64,000 bases of DNA. Origin: Clostridia bacterium (GTDB taxonomy: Bacteria; Bacillota; Clostridia; Christensenellales; Borkfalkiaceae). Below, piece by piece: positions 56,040-64,000 of the stretch. Within the stretch, counting starts at the first letter, position 1. Each line of letters starts with the position of its first letter. The stretch lies in contig JAGHJS010000060.1 of NCBI GenBank assembly GCA_017886545.1, positions 1 to 64,000 on the forward strand, read 5' to 3'. The translations under genes and the position numbers were made by a program. The notes under the pieces are model-generated. The model was not told the DNA's origin and searched no databases. It saw only the letters and a list, made by a program, of their open reading frames with translations.

Positions 56040-56746
56040 AACGTCTCCTTGATCTGATCGAGCGCCTGCGAAAATTTGGAAACGGTGTCGACGCCGAATC
56101 CCGCGCCGCGCGCGAAGGCGAGGTAGCCCACGAGCACGCCCGCAAGCGTTTCGGGGTCGCTCACGCTGCTTTCCGCCGCGTTGAGAAGAAGCAGCGCGTC
56201 CACTTTCACCGCGTCCGGGATACGCGCGGTATACACGCGTTTGCGTTCCGCCCCGATGACGGGAGCGAGTGCGGAAGCGGCGCGCACCGCGCCGAGCTTT
56301 TCCGCCTCCGCCGCCGCCCCGCCGCGGAACATCGTTTTGACCGCGTTGCGGAACGGTTTGATGACCTGGTTGCAGAAGGCGTAAAAACTGCCGTGCAGGC
56401 TGCCGTCCGCATAAAAATATTCCTGCAGGAAGGCGGACAGATCGATGGACTTCGCGTCGATCTCCGCGAGGATGAAGAACGTGAACGCCAGGCGTTCGGC
56501 GGGGTCCTCGGGAAAGAGCAGCACCCGCCGCGAAGAGCCGGGCGGCGTATAGTTCATATACCTGCGTTTCGCCGCTTCGTAGTCGTATCCGTTCGTCGCA
56601 TCCTTGAAAAAGGCATACAACGCGTCGGAGGAAACGATCGACTTCAGCAAATCGGATATGCGCGTATCCGCAATGATGAAACCGGACCGGATCACATCGT
56701 CGCACCGCTTCAGAAACAACTCAACCTGTTCTCTTGCTCCCGCCAT
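56036..56746 (-). CDS. Conserved hypothetical protein, translationally coupled to NUDIX gene
   Basis: 237-aa ORF with 4-bp overlap (ATGA). Confidence 0.7.
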   Translation of the reverse strand: MAGAREQVELFLKRCDDVIRSGFIIADTRISDLLKSIVSSDALYAFFKDATNGYDYEAAKRRYMNYTPPGSSRRVLLFPEDPAERLAFTFFILAEIDAKSIDLSAFLQEYFYADGSLHGSFYAFCNQVIKPFRNAVKTMFRGGAAAEAEKLGAVRAASALAPVIGAERKRVYTARIPDAVKVDALLLLNAAESSVSDPETLAGVLVGYLAFARGAGFGVDTVSKFSQALDQIKETL

Positions 56747-56900
56747 ATTGCCTCCTCTTCTGTGCACTTTTTACATGCCTTGCCCTTTGGATATCATTAT
56801 AGCACAAAAATTTTATTTTATTAACTTATTTTTCGGAAATATCTTGATTTTCAAAAAATTTTTGGGTATAATATAGAAAATGCTTTTTGGAGGTTCTTTT

Positions 56901-57125
56901 ATGAAATCCGTCAAAATTTCTCTCGAAATGGCACAAAAGGTAAAAGACTTCGTGAAGATCGTGCAGGACTACCCGTACGAGATCCTTCTCAAGAGCGACA
57001 AATACGTCGTCGATGCGAAATCCATCCTCGGCATTTTCAGCCTCGACCTCTCCAAGCCGCTCACCGTTGAGATCTATTCGGACGACTGCGCCGATCTTTT
57101 GAAATCGCTCGAAGCATTCGCATAA
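56901..57125 (+). CDS. HPr-family (Crh-like) protein lacking His15
   Basis: KSVKISLEMAQKVKDFVKIVQDYPYEILLKSDKYVVDAKSILGIFSLDLSKPLTVEIY; RBS ggagg. Confidence 0.85.
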   Translation: MKSVKISLEMAQKVKDFVKIVQDYPYEILLKSDKYVVDAKSILGIFSLDLSKPLTVEIYSDDCADLLKSLEAFA

Positions 57126-57171
57126 GGGCACGCGGCGCGGCTTGCCGCGCGGAACACGGATGACACAAGAT

Positions 57172-57203
57172 CCGCTTTTTCCTCAAAAAGCGGATTTTTT
57201 GTC
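57172..57203 (+). terminator. Terminator of HPr-like gene
   Basis: ATCCGCTTTTTcctcAAAAAGCGGATTTTTT. Confidence 0.8.
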
Positions 57204-57235
57204 CGCACTTCTATTTTTGACACAGGATATCCCCC

Positions 57236-57760
57236 ATGCAGATCCAGGGCGAAACTTTCGTTAACAAACTCATAGTATTGTTCGTGTTCGACAAAATGGA
57301 GAGCGCCCTTTCCGAAAGGACGATCGTCGACATGTGCTCTACGAGCAACGACTGGATCAACTACATGGATTGCGTGATGATCATTTCGCAGCTTCTGGAG
57401 GACGGGTTCATCTGTACCGTGGACGTGAACGACGACACGCTGTACAGCATCACGCCCGACGGGCGCGGATGCCTTGCGAATTTTTACATCAACATTCCCA
57501 AGAGCACGCGCGAAGAGATCTCCGTCTTCGTCAAAAACAACAGCGCGCGCTACCGCAACAGGCAGGAGTGCAAATCCGACTATTATCAGAACAAAGACGG
57601 GACTTATACGGTGTTTTTGCGCATCCTCGCCCCTGCGCAGCCCTTGCTGGAACTGAAATTTGTTGTGCCCGACAGAAAAACGGCACAGAATATCTATAAA
57701 AAATGGGAGCTGAAGGCGGCGGACGTTTACGCCGTCATCTATGAAAATCTGGTCGACTGA
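57236..57760 (+). CDS. DUF4364 family protein
   Basis: NKLIVLFVFDKMESALSERTIVDMCSTSNDWINYMDCVMIISQLLEDGFI. Confidence 0.85.
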   Translation: MQIQGETFVNKLIVLFVFDKMESALSERTIVDMCSTSNDWINYMDCVMIISQLLEDGFICTVDVNDDTLYSITPDGRGCLANFYINIPKSTREEISVFVKNNSARYRNRQECKSDYYQNKDGTYTVFLRILAPAQPLLELKFVVPDRKTAQNIYKKWELKAADVYAVIYENLVD

Positions 57761-57795
57761 GCGCGGGCGCGCGCCGGCGGCCGTCTGAGGGAGCA

Positions 57796-58068
57796 ATGTT
57801 TACTTATACTACCAGAGGCACTTGTTCGCGTCAGATCTTGTTCGACGTGGACGAAGAGAACCGTCTGCACAACGTGAAATTCATCGGCGGGTGCAGCGGG
57901 AATTTGCAGGGCATAGCAAAACTCGTGGAAGGCAGGGACCTCGACGAGGTGCAGCGGACGCTCAAAGGCATCAAATGCAAGGGCAACACCTCCTGCCCCG
58001 ACCAGCTTTCGCGCGCGATCGCTCAGTACAAAGAGCGGATGAACGCACGCGCGGAACAGACAACGTAA
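57796..58068 (+). CDS. TSCPD domain-containing protein (TIGR03905-like)
   Basis: TYTTRGTCSRQILFDVDEENRLHNVKFIGGCSGNLQGIAKLVEGRD..KGNTSCPDQLSRAI. Confidence 0.9.
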   Translation: MFTYTTRGTCSRQILFDVDEENRLHNVKFIGGCSGNLQGIAKLVEGRDLDEVQRTLKGIKCKGNTSCPDQLSRAIAQYKERMNARAEQTT

Positions 58069-58081
58069 ATACGGAACAGAC

Positions 58082-58113
58082 GCCGCCGCGGATCGATTTG
58101 ATCCGCGGCGGCA
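58082..58113 (+). terminator. Terminator of TSCPD gene
   Basis: GCCGCCGCGGATCgatttGATCCGCGGCGGC. Confidence 0.75.
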
Positions 58114-58181
58114 TTTCTTTTCCTCATTATATGGAGAGCTTTCCGACGCATCCGCTCACGCGGGCGGAAGAAAGCCCCCTT

Positions 58182-59270
58182 TTACGGCTTCGACGCAATG
58201 ACCTTGTTGTTGCGGGCGATCATATTGAGATACCCGTCGATGGTGCGCAGGTACGCGTCGCATTCGCCCTGCCGCTGCGAAAAGGAGCGGTAGCGCGCAA
58301 GGTAGGTCTTGATCTGCGCGACGATGTTCACGAGGGAACGGAACAGCTCGAACACCGTGAACTTGTAGAACTTGTCGTCGCGGATGGCGACCACCCAGGC
58401 GGACGGATGCAGGATCTTGCTCGCGCTCGCGTACGCGGCGTGCCGCGCCGTCTGCCCCGCTGCCTTTTGCAGGCCGTCTTTGAAGTTCAGGCGGTACTCC
58501 TTGCCGTACCCTTCGCAAAAGCCGTCCAGATGCACCAGCCAGCCGTAATTGACGTAAGCGTTGCGCTCCTTGATGCCGTACTTTTTGCACTCCTCCGAAA
58601 GGCGCGCCTGCACCGCTTCGGCGTCGGGGTTGTGTTCGAGGTCGAAAAACTCCATGTGCCGCACGTATTCGAAGAACATCTCGTCCCCTTTCGTATTCAG
58701 CACGATGAGCACGCATTCGAGTTCGTGCAGATGCCGCCAGAGGATGACCGCGTCGCAGCTGTTGCCCGCCGCGAGCAAAGCGGCGATGCTCTTCGCCGTA
58801 ACGAGCGACTTTTTGAAAAGGTTGTTGATGCCGAGCATGCGCCTGTCCTCCCCGCGGAAGGAACCGAGCACGAACAGCGAATAGCTGCACGCCATGTTGT
58901 AGGCGGCGATCTCGGGGGAGTACGGCGAAGTGTTCGAACGCTTTTCAACGTTCAGGTGCTCGTTGATGACGATGTACACGGCGACGTCGCGCACGAGCAC
59001 GGCGCGGTAGTTTTCGTCCGCCTCGAGCTTTTCCACCGTTTCGGGCGGCAGGTGCGAGGTATGAAAGCGATGGTAGTAGAACACATAACTGACCACTTCG
59101 TCCAGCCGAGCGCCGTCCAGCGGGTGCAGGCGGATCTTGCGCCGCTTCAGCTCTTCGATATACTGTTTGCGCACGAGCGCGTACATCTCGCGCAGAAATT
59201 CCGCATGCGGCTGCGTGCCCGTGACGCGCGCCAACCTTGCGAGCTGGGCGTCAAACAGGTTTTCTTCCAT
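58182..59270 (-). CDS. Hypothetical protein, possibly DUF5677-like; GTG start at 59291 also possible
   Basis: Long ORF; helical SLVTAKSIAALLAAGNSCDAVILWRHLHELECVLIVLN. Confidence 0.65.
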   Translation of the reverse strand: MEENLFDAQLARLARVTGTQPHAEFLREMYALVRKQYIEELKRRKIRLHPLDGARLDEVVSYVFYYHRFHTSHLPPETVEKLEADENYRAVLVRDVAVYIVINEHLNVEKRSNTSPYSPEIAAYNMACSYSLFVLGSFRGEDRRMLGINNLFKKSLVTAKSIAALLAAGNSCDAVILWRHLHELECVLIVLNTKGDEMFFEYVRHMEFFDLEHNPDAEAVQARLSEECKKYGIKERNAYVNYGWLVHLDGFCEGYGKEYRLNFKDGLQKAAGQTARHAAYASASKILHPSAWVVAIRDDKFYKFTVFELFRSLVNIVAQIKTYLARYRSFSQRQGECDAYLRTIDGYLNMIARNNKVIASKP

Positions 59271-59460
59271 GCGGTCTAAAATGCTTGGCACGGAAAACGC
59301 CTCCTTTTTTCCGCAGTTTGCCCTATTATAACGCAAAAGCGCGGAAAAAGCAAGAGAACGAAGCCCCGCGCCGCCGCGCACGGGTCTTGACATTGCCGCG
59401 CCTTCGGAGTATAATACAGACAGACACAAAAAGCCGCTTTTATGCGGCAAGGAGAATACT

Positions 59461-60435
59461 ATGCAATACAGGAATCTCGGCAAGTGGGGACTGAAAGTGA
59501 GCGAGATCGCGCTCGGCAGCTGGATGACGGACCTGAACGGCGCGGGCGCGGCGGAGACCGCGCGGCAGTGCATCCGCGCAGCCTACGACGCGGGCGTGAA
59601 CTTTTTCGACTGCGCGGACGCGTACAGCGGCGGCGAGGCGGAAAAATTCCTCGGCACGGCGCTGCGCGATTACAGGCGCTCTTCGTACGTCGTCTCTTCC
59701 AAGGTGTTCTTCCCCATGGGGCGGGGCGCGAACGATTGGGGGCTTTCGCGCAAACATATCATCGAACAGCTGGACAACACGCTGAAAAACATGCGGCTGG
59801 ACTACCTCGACCTCTACTTCTGCCACCGCTACGACCCGACCACGCCCGTCGAAGAGACGCTGCAGACCCTTTCGGACATGGTCGCCGCGGGCAAGATCCT
59901 CTACTACGGCGTGAGCGAATGGTCGCCCGTGCAGCTGTGCAAAGCGTTTTCGACGGTCAAAGAACTGCACCTGCGCCCGCTCTCCGTCATTCCGCCGCAG
60001 TACAACATGGTCGACCGCTACATCGAGGACGAGATCGTAGCGATCTGCGCCGAAAACGGGGCAGGCATCGTGCCCTTCTCGCCGCTGGCGCAGGGGCTAC
60101 TGACGGGCAAGTACCGCAAGGGGCAGCCCCTGCCCGCAGGCTCGCGCGCGACGCACCAGGCGGACAGGCAGATCAACAACCTGCTCACCGACGAAAACCT
60201 GACCAAGGTGGACGAACTCTCCAAAATCGCGGACGGGCTGGGCGTGAGCCTTTCGGTGCTGGCGCTCGGCTGGATCCTGCGCCTGCCGCAGATCTCCTCC
60301 GTCATCACGGGCGCTTCCCGCCCCGAACAGCTGGAGGCGAACATCGCCGCGAGCGGGCTGCACATCCCGCAGGAAGCGCTGGACGAGATCGAACGCATCC
60401 TCAACTACCATCCGTTTGTGAGGAAGATCGGGTGA
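59461..60435 (+). CDS. Aldo/keto reductase
   Basis: YRNLGKWGLKVSEIALGSWM..GVNFFDCADAYSGGEAEKFLG..LDYLDLYFCHR. Confidence 0.96.
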   Translation: MQYRNLGKWGLKVSEIALGSWMTDLNGAGAAETARQCIRAAYDAGVNFFDCADAYSGGEAEKFLGTALRDYRRSSYVVSSKVFFPMGRGANDWGLSRKHIIEQLDNTLKNMRLDYLDLYFCHRYDPTTPVEETLQTLSDMVAAGKILYYGVSEWSPVQLCKAFSTVKELHLRPLSVIPPQYNMVDRYIEDEIVAICAENGAGIVPFSPLAQGLLTGKYRKGQPLPAGSRATHQADRQINNLLTDENLTKVDELSKIADGLGVSLSVLALGWILRLPQISSVITGASRPEQLEANIAASGLHIPQEALDEIERILNYHPFVRKIG

Positions 60436-60441
60436 TAGATT

Positions 60442-60765
60442 CACGCATTCCTCGCGCAAAGGCGCTGCGGAATGCCGTGAGTTTAAGGGGCAACCGCCGC
60501 TCTTACGAGACAGCGGTTTCTCCCTCTTTCGGGCACTTTTCAGGGCACACCGTTATAGAAGTGCCCGAAATTCACCCTCTTCCGTCACGCTTTCCGCAAA
60601 GCGCAATGGGCAAAAGCAAAAAGCGTGGGTTTTTGCTTTTGCAAAAAATTATTTAAGTGCGGCGCATTCACCTTTCCCCAATAAGCCGAAAGTTTTCGGC
60701 AAATTGAGTGCGCTTGCAAAAAGTGTGATTTTTGCAAGCGCAATTTGATTATTGGAAAGGAAGTA
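60442..60765. repeat. Structured intergenic element, copy E2 (3' module internally duplicated)
   Basis: TTTCGGGCACTT/AAGTGCCCGAAA with loop CAGGGCACACCGTTATA; 13-bp perfect stems 60610-60642 and 60710-60741. Confidence 0.85.
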
Positions 60766-60771
60766 CCTTAC

Positions 60772-60989
60772 GTCATCCTGAGCGGAGCGGCGGGCTTCCT
60801 TCCCGTCATCCTGAGCGGAGCGGCGGGCTTCCTTCCCGTCATCCTGAGCGGAGCGAAGCGGAGTCGAAGGATCTCTATGATAATAATGACGATATTCGTA
60901 TAGAGATCCCTCGACAAGCTCGGGATGACAAGGGGAGAGGCTGCCACTCCGTGTCACCCTGAGCGGAGCGGCGGCTCCGCTCGAAATGA
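60772..60989. repeat. GTCATCCTGAGCGGAGCG-type dispersed repeat cluster: 33-bp tandem units plus inverted pair
   Basis: gtcatcctgagcggagcggcgggcttccttccc twice, then GTCATCCTGAGC..GGATCTCTA/TAGAGATCC..GCTCGGGATGAC, then GTCACCCTGAGCGGAG..CTCCGCTCGAAATGAC. Confidence 0.88.
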
Positions 60990-61059
60990 CGCCGAGGGAG
61001 AACACGCCTTCGAAATGGCACGGGCATGCAGCAAATGCAGACGTATGCCCACCGCAAAG

Positions 61060-61106
61060 CGACCGCCCGCCGCAGGGTTTCCCTGCGGCGGGCGGTTTTG
61101 TTTCAC
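61060..61106. terminator. Strong GC-rich terminator downstream of asnA
   Basis: ACCGCCCGCCGCAGGGtttCCCTGCGGCGGGCGGTTTTGTTT. Confidence 0.75.
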
Positions 61107-61163
61107 ATCAAATAAGCAGCCTGCCCGTTCCCGTCCTTTGTACCGGTACGCGCAGCACACCGC

Positions 61164-62147
61164 TCACATCAGCGGGATGTTGTGCAGTTTGCAGTCGTCT
61201 TCGTTCGCCTTATCCCAGACGGATACCTGCACTTCGCCGATGTGCTGTTTGTTCAGAAGGAACATGCACAGGCGCGACTGCCCGATGCCGCCGCCCATCG
61301 TGAGCGGCAGCTCCCCCGCCGCGAGCGCCTTGTGGAAAGGTAGGCGCAGGCGCTCCGTGCAATGCTCCGCCTCGAGCTGGCGGACGAGGCTCTTTTCGTC
61401 CACGCGGATGCCCATAGAGGAGAGTTCGAACGCGCAGTCCAAAACGGGATAATACAGCATGATGTCGCCGTTCAGCTCCCAGTCGTCGTAGTCGGGCGCC
61501 CTGCCGTCGTGCTTTTCGCCCGAATTGAGCTTTCCGCCGATCTGCATGATAAAGGTCGCGCCGTGTTCGCGCACATACGCCGTTTCGCGCTCCTTCGGCG
61601 TACGGTCGGGGTACATGTCCTCCAGCTGCTGCGTGGTGACAAAGCCGATCTCCTCGTCGAGGAAGTTATCGAGCGCGGGATACAGGCGGCAGATCTTTTC
61701 CGCCGTTTCACGCAGCGCCGCATAGATCTTTTTCACCGTCTCGCACAAAAACGCGCGCGTACGGTCGCCGCGGGTGATAACGACCTCCCAGTCCCACTGG
61801 TCGACGTACAGCGAATGCAGGCGATCCGGCGTTTCGTCACGGCGGATGGCGTTCATGTCGCAGTACAGCCCGAACCGCGGCCCGAAACGGTACTTCGCCA
61901 AAGCATAGCGCTTCCACTTTGCAAGCGAATGCACGACCTCCGCAGTCTCGCCCGTCGCGCCGATGTCGAAGGCGACGGGGCGCTCCACGCCGTTCAGATC
62001 GTCGTTCAGCCCGCTCGACTTCAACACGAAGAGCGGCGCGCTGATGCGCGTCAGGTTGAGCGCCGCCGAAAGCTGCGCTTCGAACTCGCGCTTGATCTGC
62101 GTGATGGCATGTTCTGTTTCAATGAGATTGAGTTTCGGTGTGTACAT
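61164..62147 (-). CDS. asnA: Aspartate-ammonia ligase
   Basis: IKREFEAQLSAALNLTRISAPLFVLKSSGLNDDLNGVERPVAFD; YVDQWDWEVVI; MGGGIGQSRLCMFLLNKQHIGEVQVSVW. Confidence 0.97.
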   Translation of the reverse strand: MYTPKLNLIETEHAITQIKREFEAQLSAALNLTRISAPLFVLKSSGLNDDLNGVERPVAFDIGATGETAEVVHSLAKWKRYALAKYRFGPRFGLYCDMNAIRRDETPDRLHSLYVDQWDWEVVITRGDRTRAFLCETVKKIYAALRETAEKICRLYPALDNFLDEEIGFVTTQQLEDMYPDRTPKERETAYVREHGATFIMQIGGKLNSGEKHDGRAPDYDDWELNGDIMLYYPVLDCAFELSSMGIRVDEKSLVRQLEAEHCTERLRLPFHKALAAGELPLTMGGGIGQSRLCMFLLNKQHIGEVQVSVWDKANEDDCKLHNIPLM

Positions 62148-62844
62148 ATGCTTCCCTCTGCGCCCGTTCGCCGAACAGGCGATAGTTTTCAAGTTCGGAA
62201 AAAGTACGGACGAACACGTCCGCCTCCGCCATGAGCTGCGGCGCCGTATCGCGCGCGGCTTCGTCGAACACCCCCACCGTGAACATACCCGCGCGCTTTG
62301 CGGCGCGAAGAGCGGTGAGGTTATCCTCGAACACGGCGCACTGCGCAGGCTCTGCGCCCAGTTTTTGCGCGCTCAGGAAAAAGATGTCCGTACAGCCCTT
62401 GTGCGCGCCCGCCTCGTCCACCGTGGTGAATGCGGAAAACAGCTCCCGTATGCCGCCCGCTTCCAGAACGGGCAAAAACAGCTCGGGCGCGGACGCCGTG
62501 GCAACGCCCAGCCGCACCCCCGCCGCATGCAGCGCGCGCACATACGCCTGTGCGCCTGCTTTGAAGTAGCGTTCCGCGTCCGCCGAAGCGTATTTTCCCG
62601 CGACCTGCGCGCGCCACTCCTCCAATACGGCGGGCACGCTCTCCTGCGGGAGATACTTCGCCACCGTGAATTCCGCGCTCGCGCGGAACCCGAGGTGCGC
62701 GATCTCTGCCTGGTAATGTTCGGGGACGGGCATATTGCGGCGAGCGAAGAACTCTTCGTCCACCTCCTGCCAGATGCGCATGCTGTCGATCAGCGTGCCG
62801 TCGAGGTCAAAGACCGCCGCCGTGAGCGTACCGCGTTTATTCAT
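62119..62844 (-). CDS. HAD family hydrolase (beta-phosphoglucomutase-like)
   Basis: AAVFDLDGTLIDSMRIWQEVDEEFF; LGVATASAPELF; CAVFEDNLTALRAAKRAGM. Confidence 0.93.
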   Translation of the reverse strand: MNKRGTLTAAVFDLDGTLIDSMRIWQEVDEEFFARRNMPVPEHYQAEIAHLGFRASAEFTVAKYLPQESVPAVLEEWRAQVAGKYASADAERYFKAGAQAYVRALHAAGVRLGVATASAPELFLPVLEAGGIRELFSAFTTVDEAGAHKGCTDIFFLSAQKLGAEPAQCAVFEDNLTALRAAKRAGMFTVGVFDEAARDTAPQLMAEADVFVRTFSELENYRLFGERAQREAYVHTETQSH

Positions 62845-62990
62845 ACTGTCGATTATAGCACACATTCCGTAAAATGGCAACCGCGCGCGGGGAAAAATTC
62901 CCCGCGCGCGGAAGAATGGCGCATTTTCCTGTTGTCCTTACCCCGTTCAGCGGGCGGCGAGCCGTTCCAAACAGGAATGTTCCATCGCGT

Positions 62991-63572
62991 TCAGTCCTCT
63001 ACCGCGATGAGCACGCCCGTGCACTTCCCGCCGTTGCACGCGCTTTCGGATACGCTGCATGCCGCAACGCCCAGCCGCACGTCCGCCTCCGCCAGCAAAA
63101 CGACCGTATCGCCCGCTTTGGACAGGGGCGCGGCGACCTTGCACGAGCCGTCCGCCGCGACCTGCGTGTTCATGAACAGGTTGACGGGGTGGATGATAGG
63201 CCTGCGGCTTTTCAGGCAGGCGTTGATGGTATCATGGCAATTCGGATGCCCCGCGCCGTTCCCGTAAAAAAAGTCGTACATCTCGGGGCGGCAGCACGGA
63301 TGCAGCAGATCGTGCACGCCCACGTCGTCGGACAGGACGCGGAACATCGGCGTGTACCGATTGGAATAGATGCGGTCCCCGACCCGCAGGCGCAGCGAAT
63401 CGTTGCAGTCGATCGTAACGCCCGTGGAGAGAAATTCATCCGGGTCGCCCGCCATCTCCGCAAAAAAGTCGACGACCTGCCCGCCCTCCGTATCCGTAAC
63501 GGCGATCTTCTGCCCCCTGCGCACTTCGATCGCCCGCCCGCTGCAGGGCGGGATCTCATATTCCAGACGCAT
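62991..63572 (-). CDS. DUF1989 (urea carboxylase-associated) family protein
   Basis: VTDTEGGQVVDFFAEMAGDPDEFLSTGVT; HDLLHPCCRPEMYDFFYGNGAGHPNCHDTINACL; PVNLFMNTQ. Confidence 0.88.
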   Translation of the reverse strand: MRLEYEIPPCSGRAIEVRRGQKIAVTDTEGGQVVDFFAEMAGDPDEFLSTGVTIDCNDSLRLRVGDRIYSNRYTPMFRVLSDDVGVHDLLHPCCRPEMYDFFYGNGAGHPNCHDTINACLKSRRPIIHPVNLFMNTQVAADGSCKVAAPLSKAGDTVVLLAEADVRLGVAACSVSESACNGGKCTGVLIAVED

Positions 63573-63619
63573 ATCTTTTTTCTCCGTTTCCTCTTTTTCG
63601 CCCGCGCCGCTTCTCCCGT

Positions 63620-64000
63620 TCACTCCACCGATTTGAGCGCTTCGGTCATGTTGACGCGGAGGATCTTGGGCAACAGCAGAAGGTCGACCGCCGCCACGAA
63701 CACGAGCACGAGCGCCGCGCTCAGAAGATACGAATACCACGCCACGTCCGACAGCGCGCCGAATTCGAGATAGGCGACCACGAACTGCACCAGCCCCACG
63801 CCGAGCGGGATGCCGATGCAGATGCCCATCACCGCCATGATGAGCACTTCGCGGTAGATGTACCCCGCCGCCTCCCTGCCGCGGTACCCGAGCACGCGCA
63901 GCGTGGCGATCTCGCGCACGCGCTCGCTGATGTCCATGTTCGTGAGGTTGTACACCACGAAGGCGCACAACAGCAGCGCGAACACGATGACAAGAAGGGA
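63620..64000 (-). CDS. FtsX-like permease, C-terminal part, truncated by window edge
   Basis: NMDISERVREIATLRVLGYRGREAAGYIYREVLIMAVMGICIGIPLG. Confidence 0.88.
   Translation of the reverse strand, partial: SLLVIVFALLLCAFVVYNLTNMDISERVREIATLRVLGYRGREAAGYIYREVLIMAVMGICIGIPLGVGLVQFVVAYLEFGALSDVAWYSYLLSAALVLVFVAAVDLLLLPKILRVNMTEALKSVE

Noticed and set aside
60772-60840. Possible CRISPR array
   Set aside because: Head-to-tail 33-bp units with no spacers between them and no cas genes.
60732-60962. ORF encoding RHPERSGGLPS repeats
   Set aside because: It is a translation of the GTCATCCTGAGCGGAGCG DNA repeat, not a protein.

Overview
This window reads as chromosomal DNA from a GC-rich Clostridia-type Firmicute. 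Supporting genes include yunB, mutS2, secG-rnr-smpB, DUF4364, a TSCPD protein, a C_GCAxxG_C_C protein and a Phe T-box. Most genes up to about 55 kb are on the minus strand. Housekeeping content includes acpP, tex, two DNA-repair glycosylase-type genes, an M16 peptidase, mutS2, a U32 peptidase, T-box/pheST, yunB, pfkB, metA, O-acetylhomoserine sulfhydrylase, smpB, rnr, secG, gpmI, ferritin, hom, coaX with an ECF S-component, NUDIX, an HPr-like gene, an aldo/keto reductase and asnA. The main accessory feature is a ~19 kb carbohydrate locus (22.6-41.9 kb). It holds three GxGYxYP-family proteins (two secreted lipoproteins, one cytosolic), a solute-binding protein with two permeases and no ATPase, a 1350-aa Ig-like lipoprotein, a LacI regulator, a GH92 enzyme, a ROK kinase and a mannose-6-P isomerase. 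Two of its promoters carry CG-centred palindromes that fit LacI-type operators. The other notable signal is a dispersed intergenic structured element (42.92-43.31 kb and 60.44-60.77 kb). Its loop and junction bases are conserved between copies while its stems differ completely and still pair. All calls come from reading the sequence; no homology search was run.
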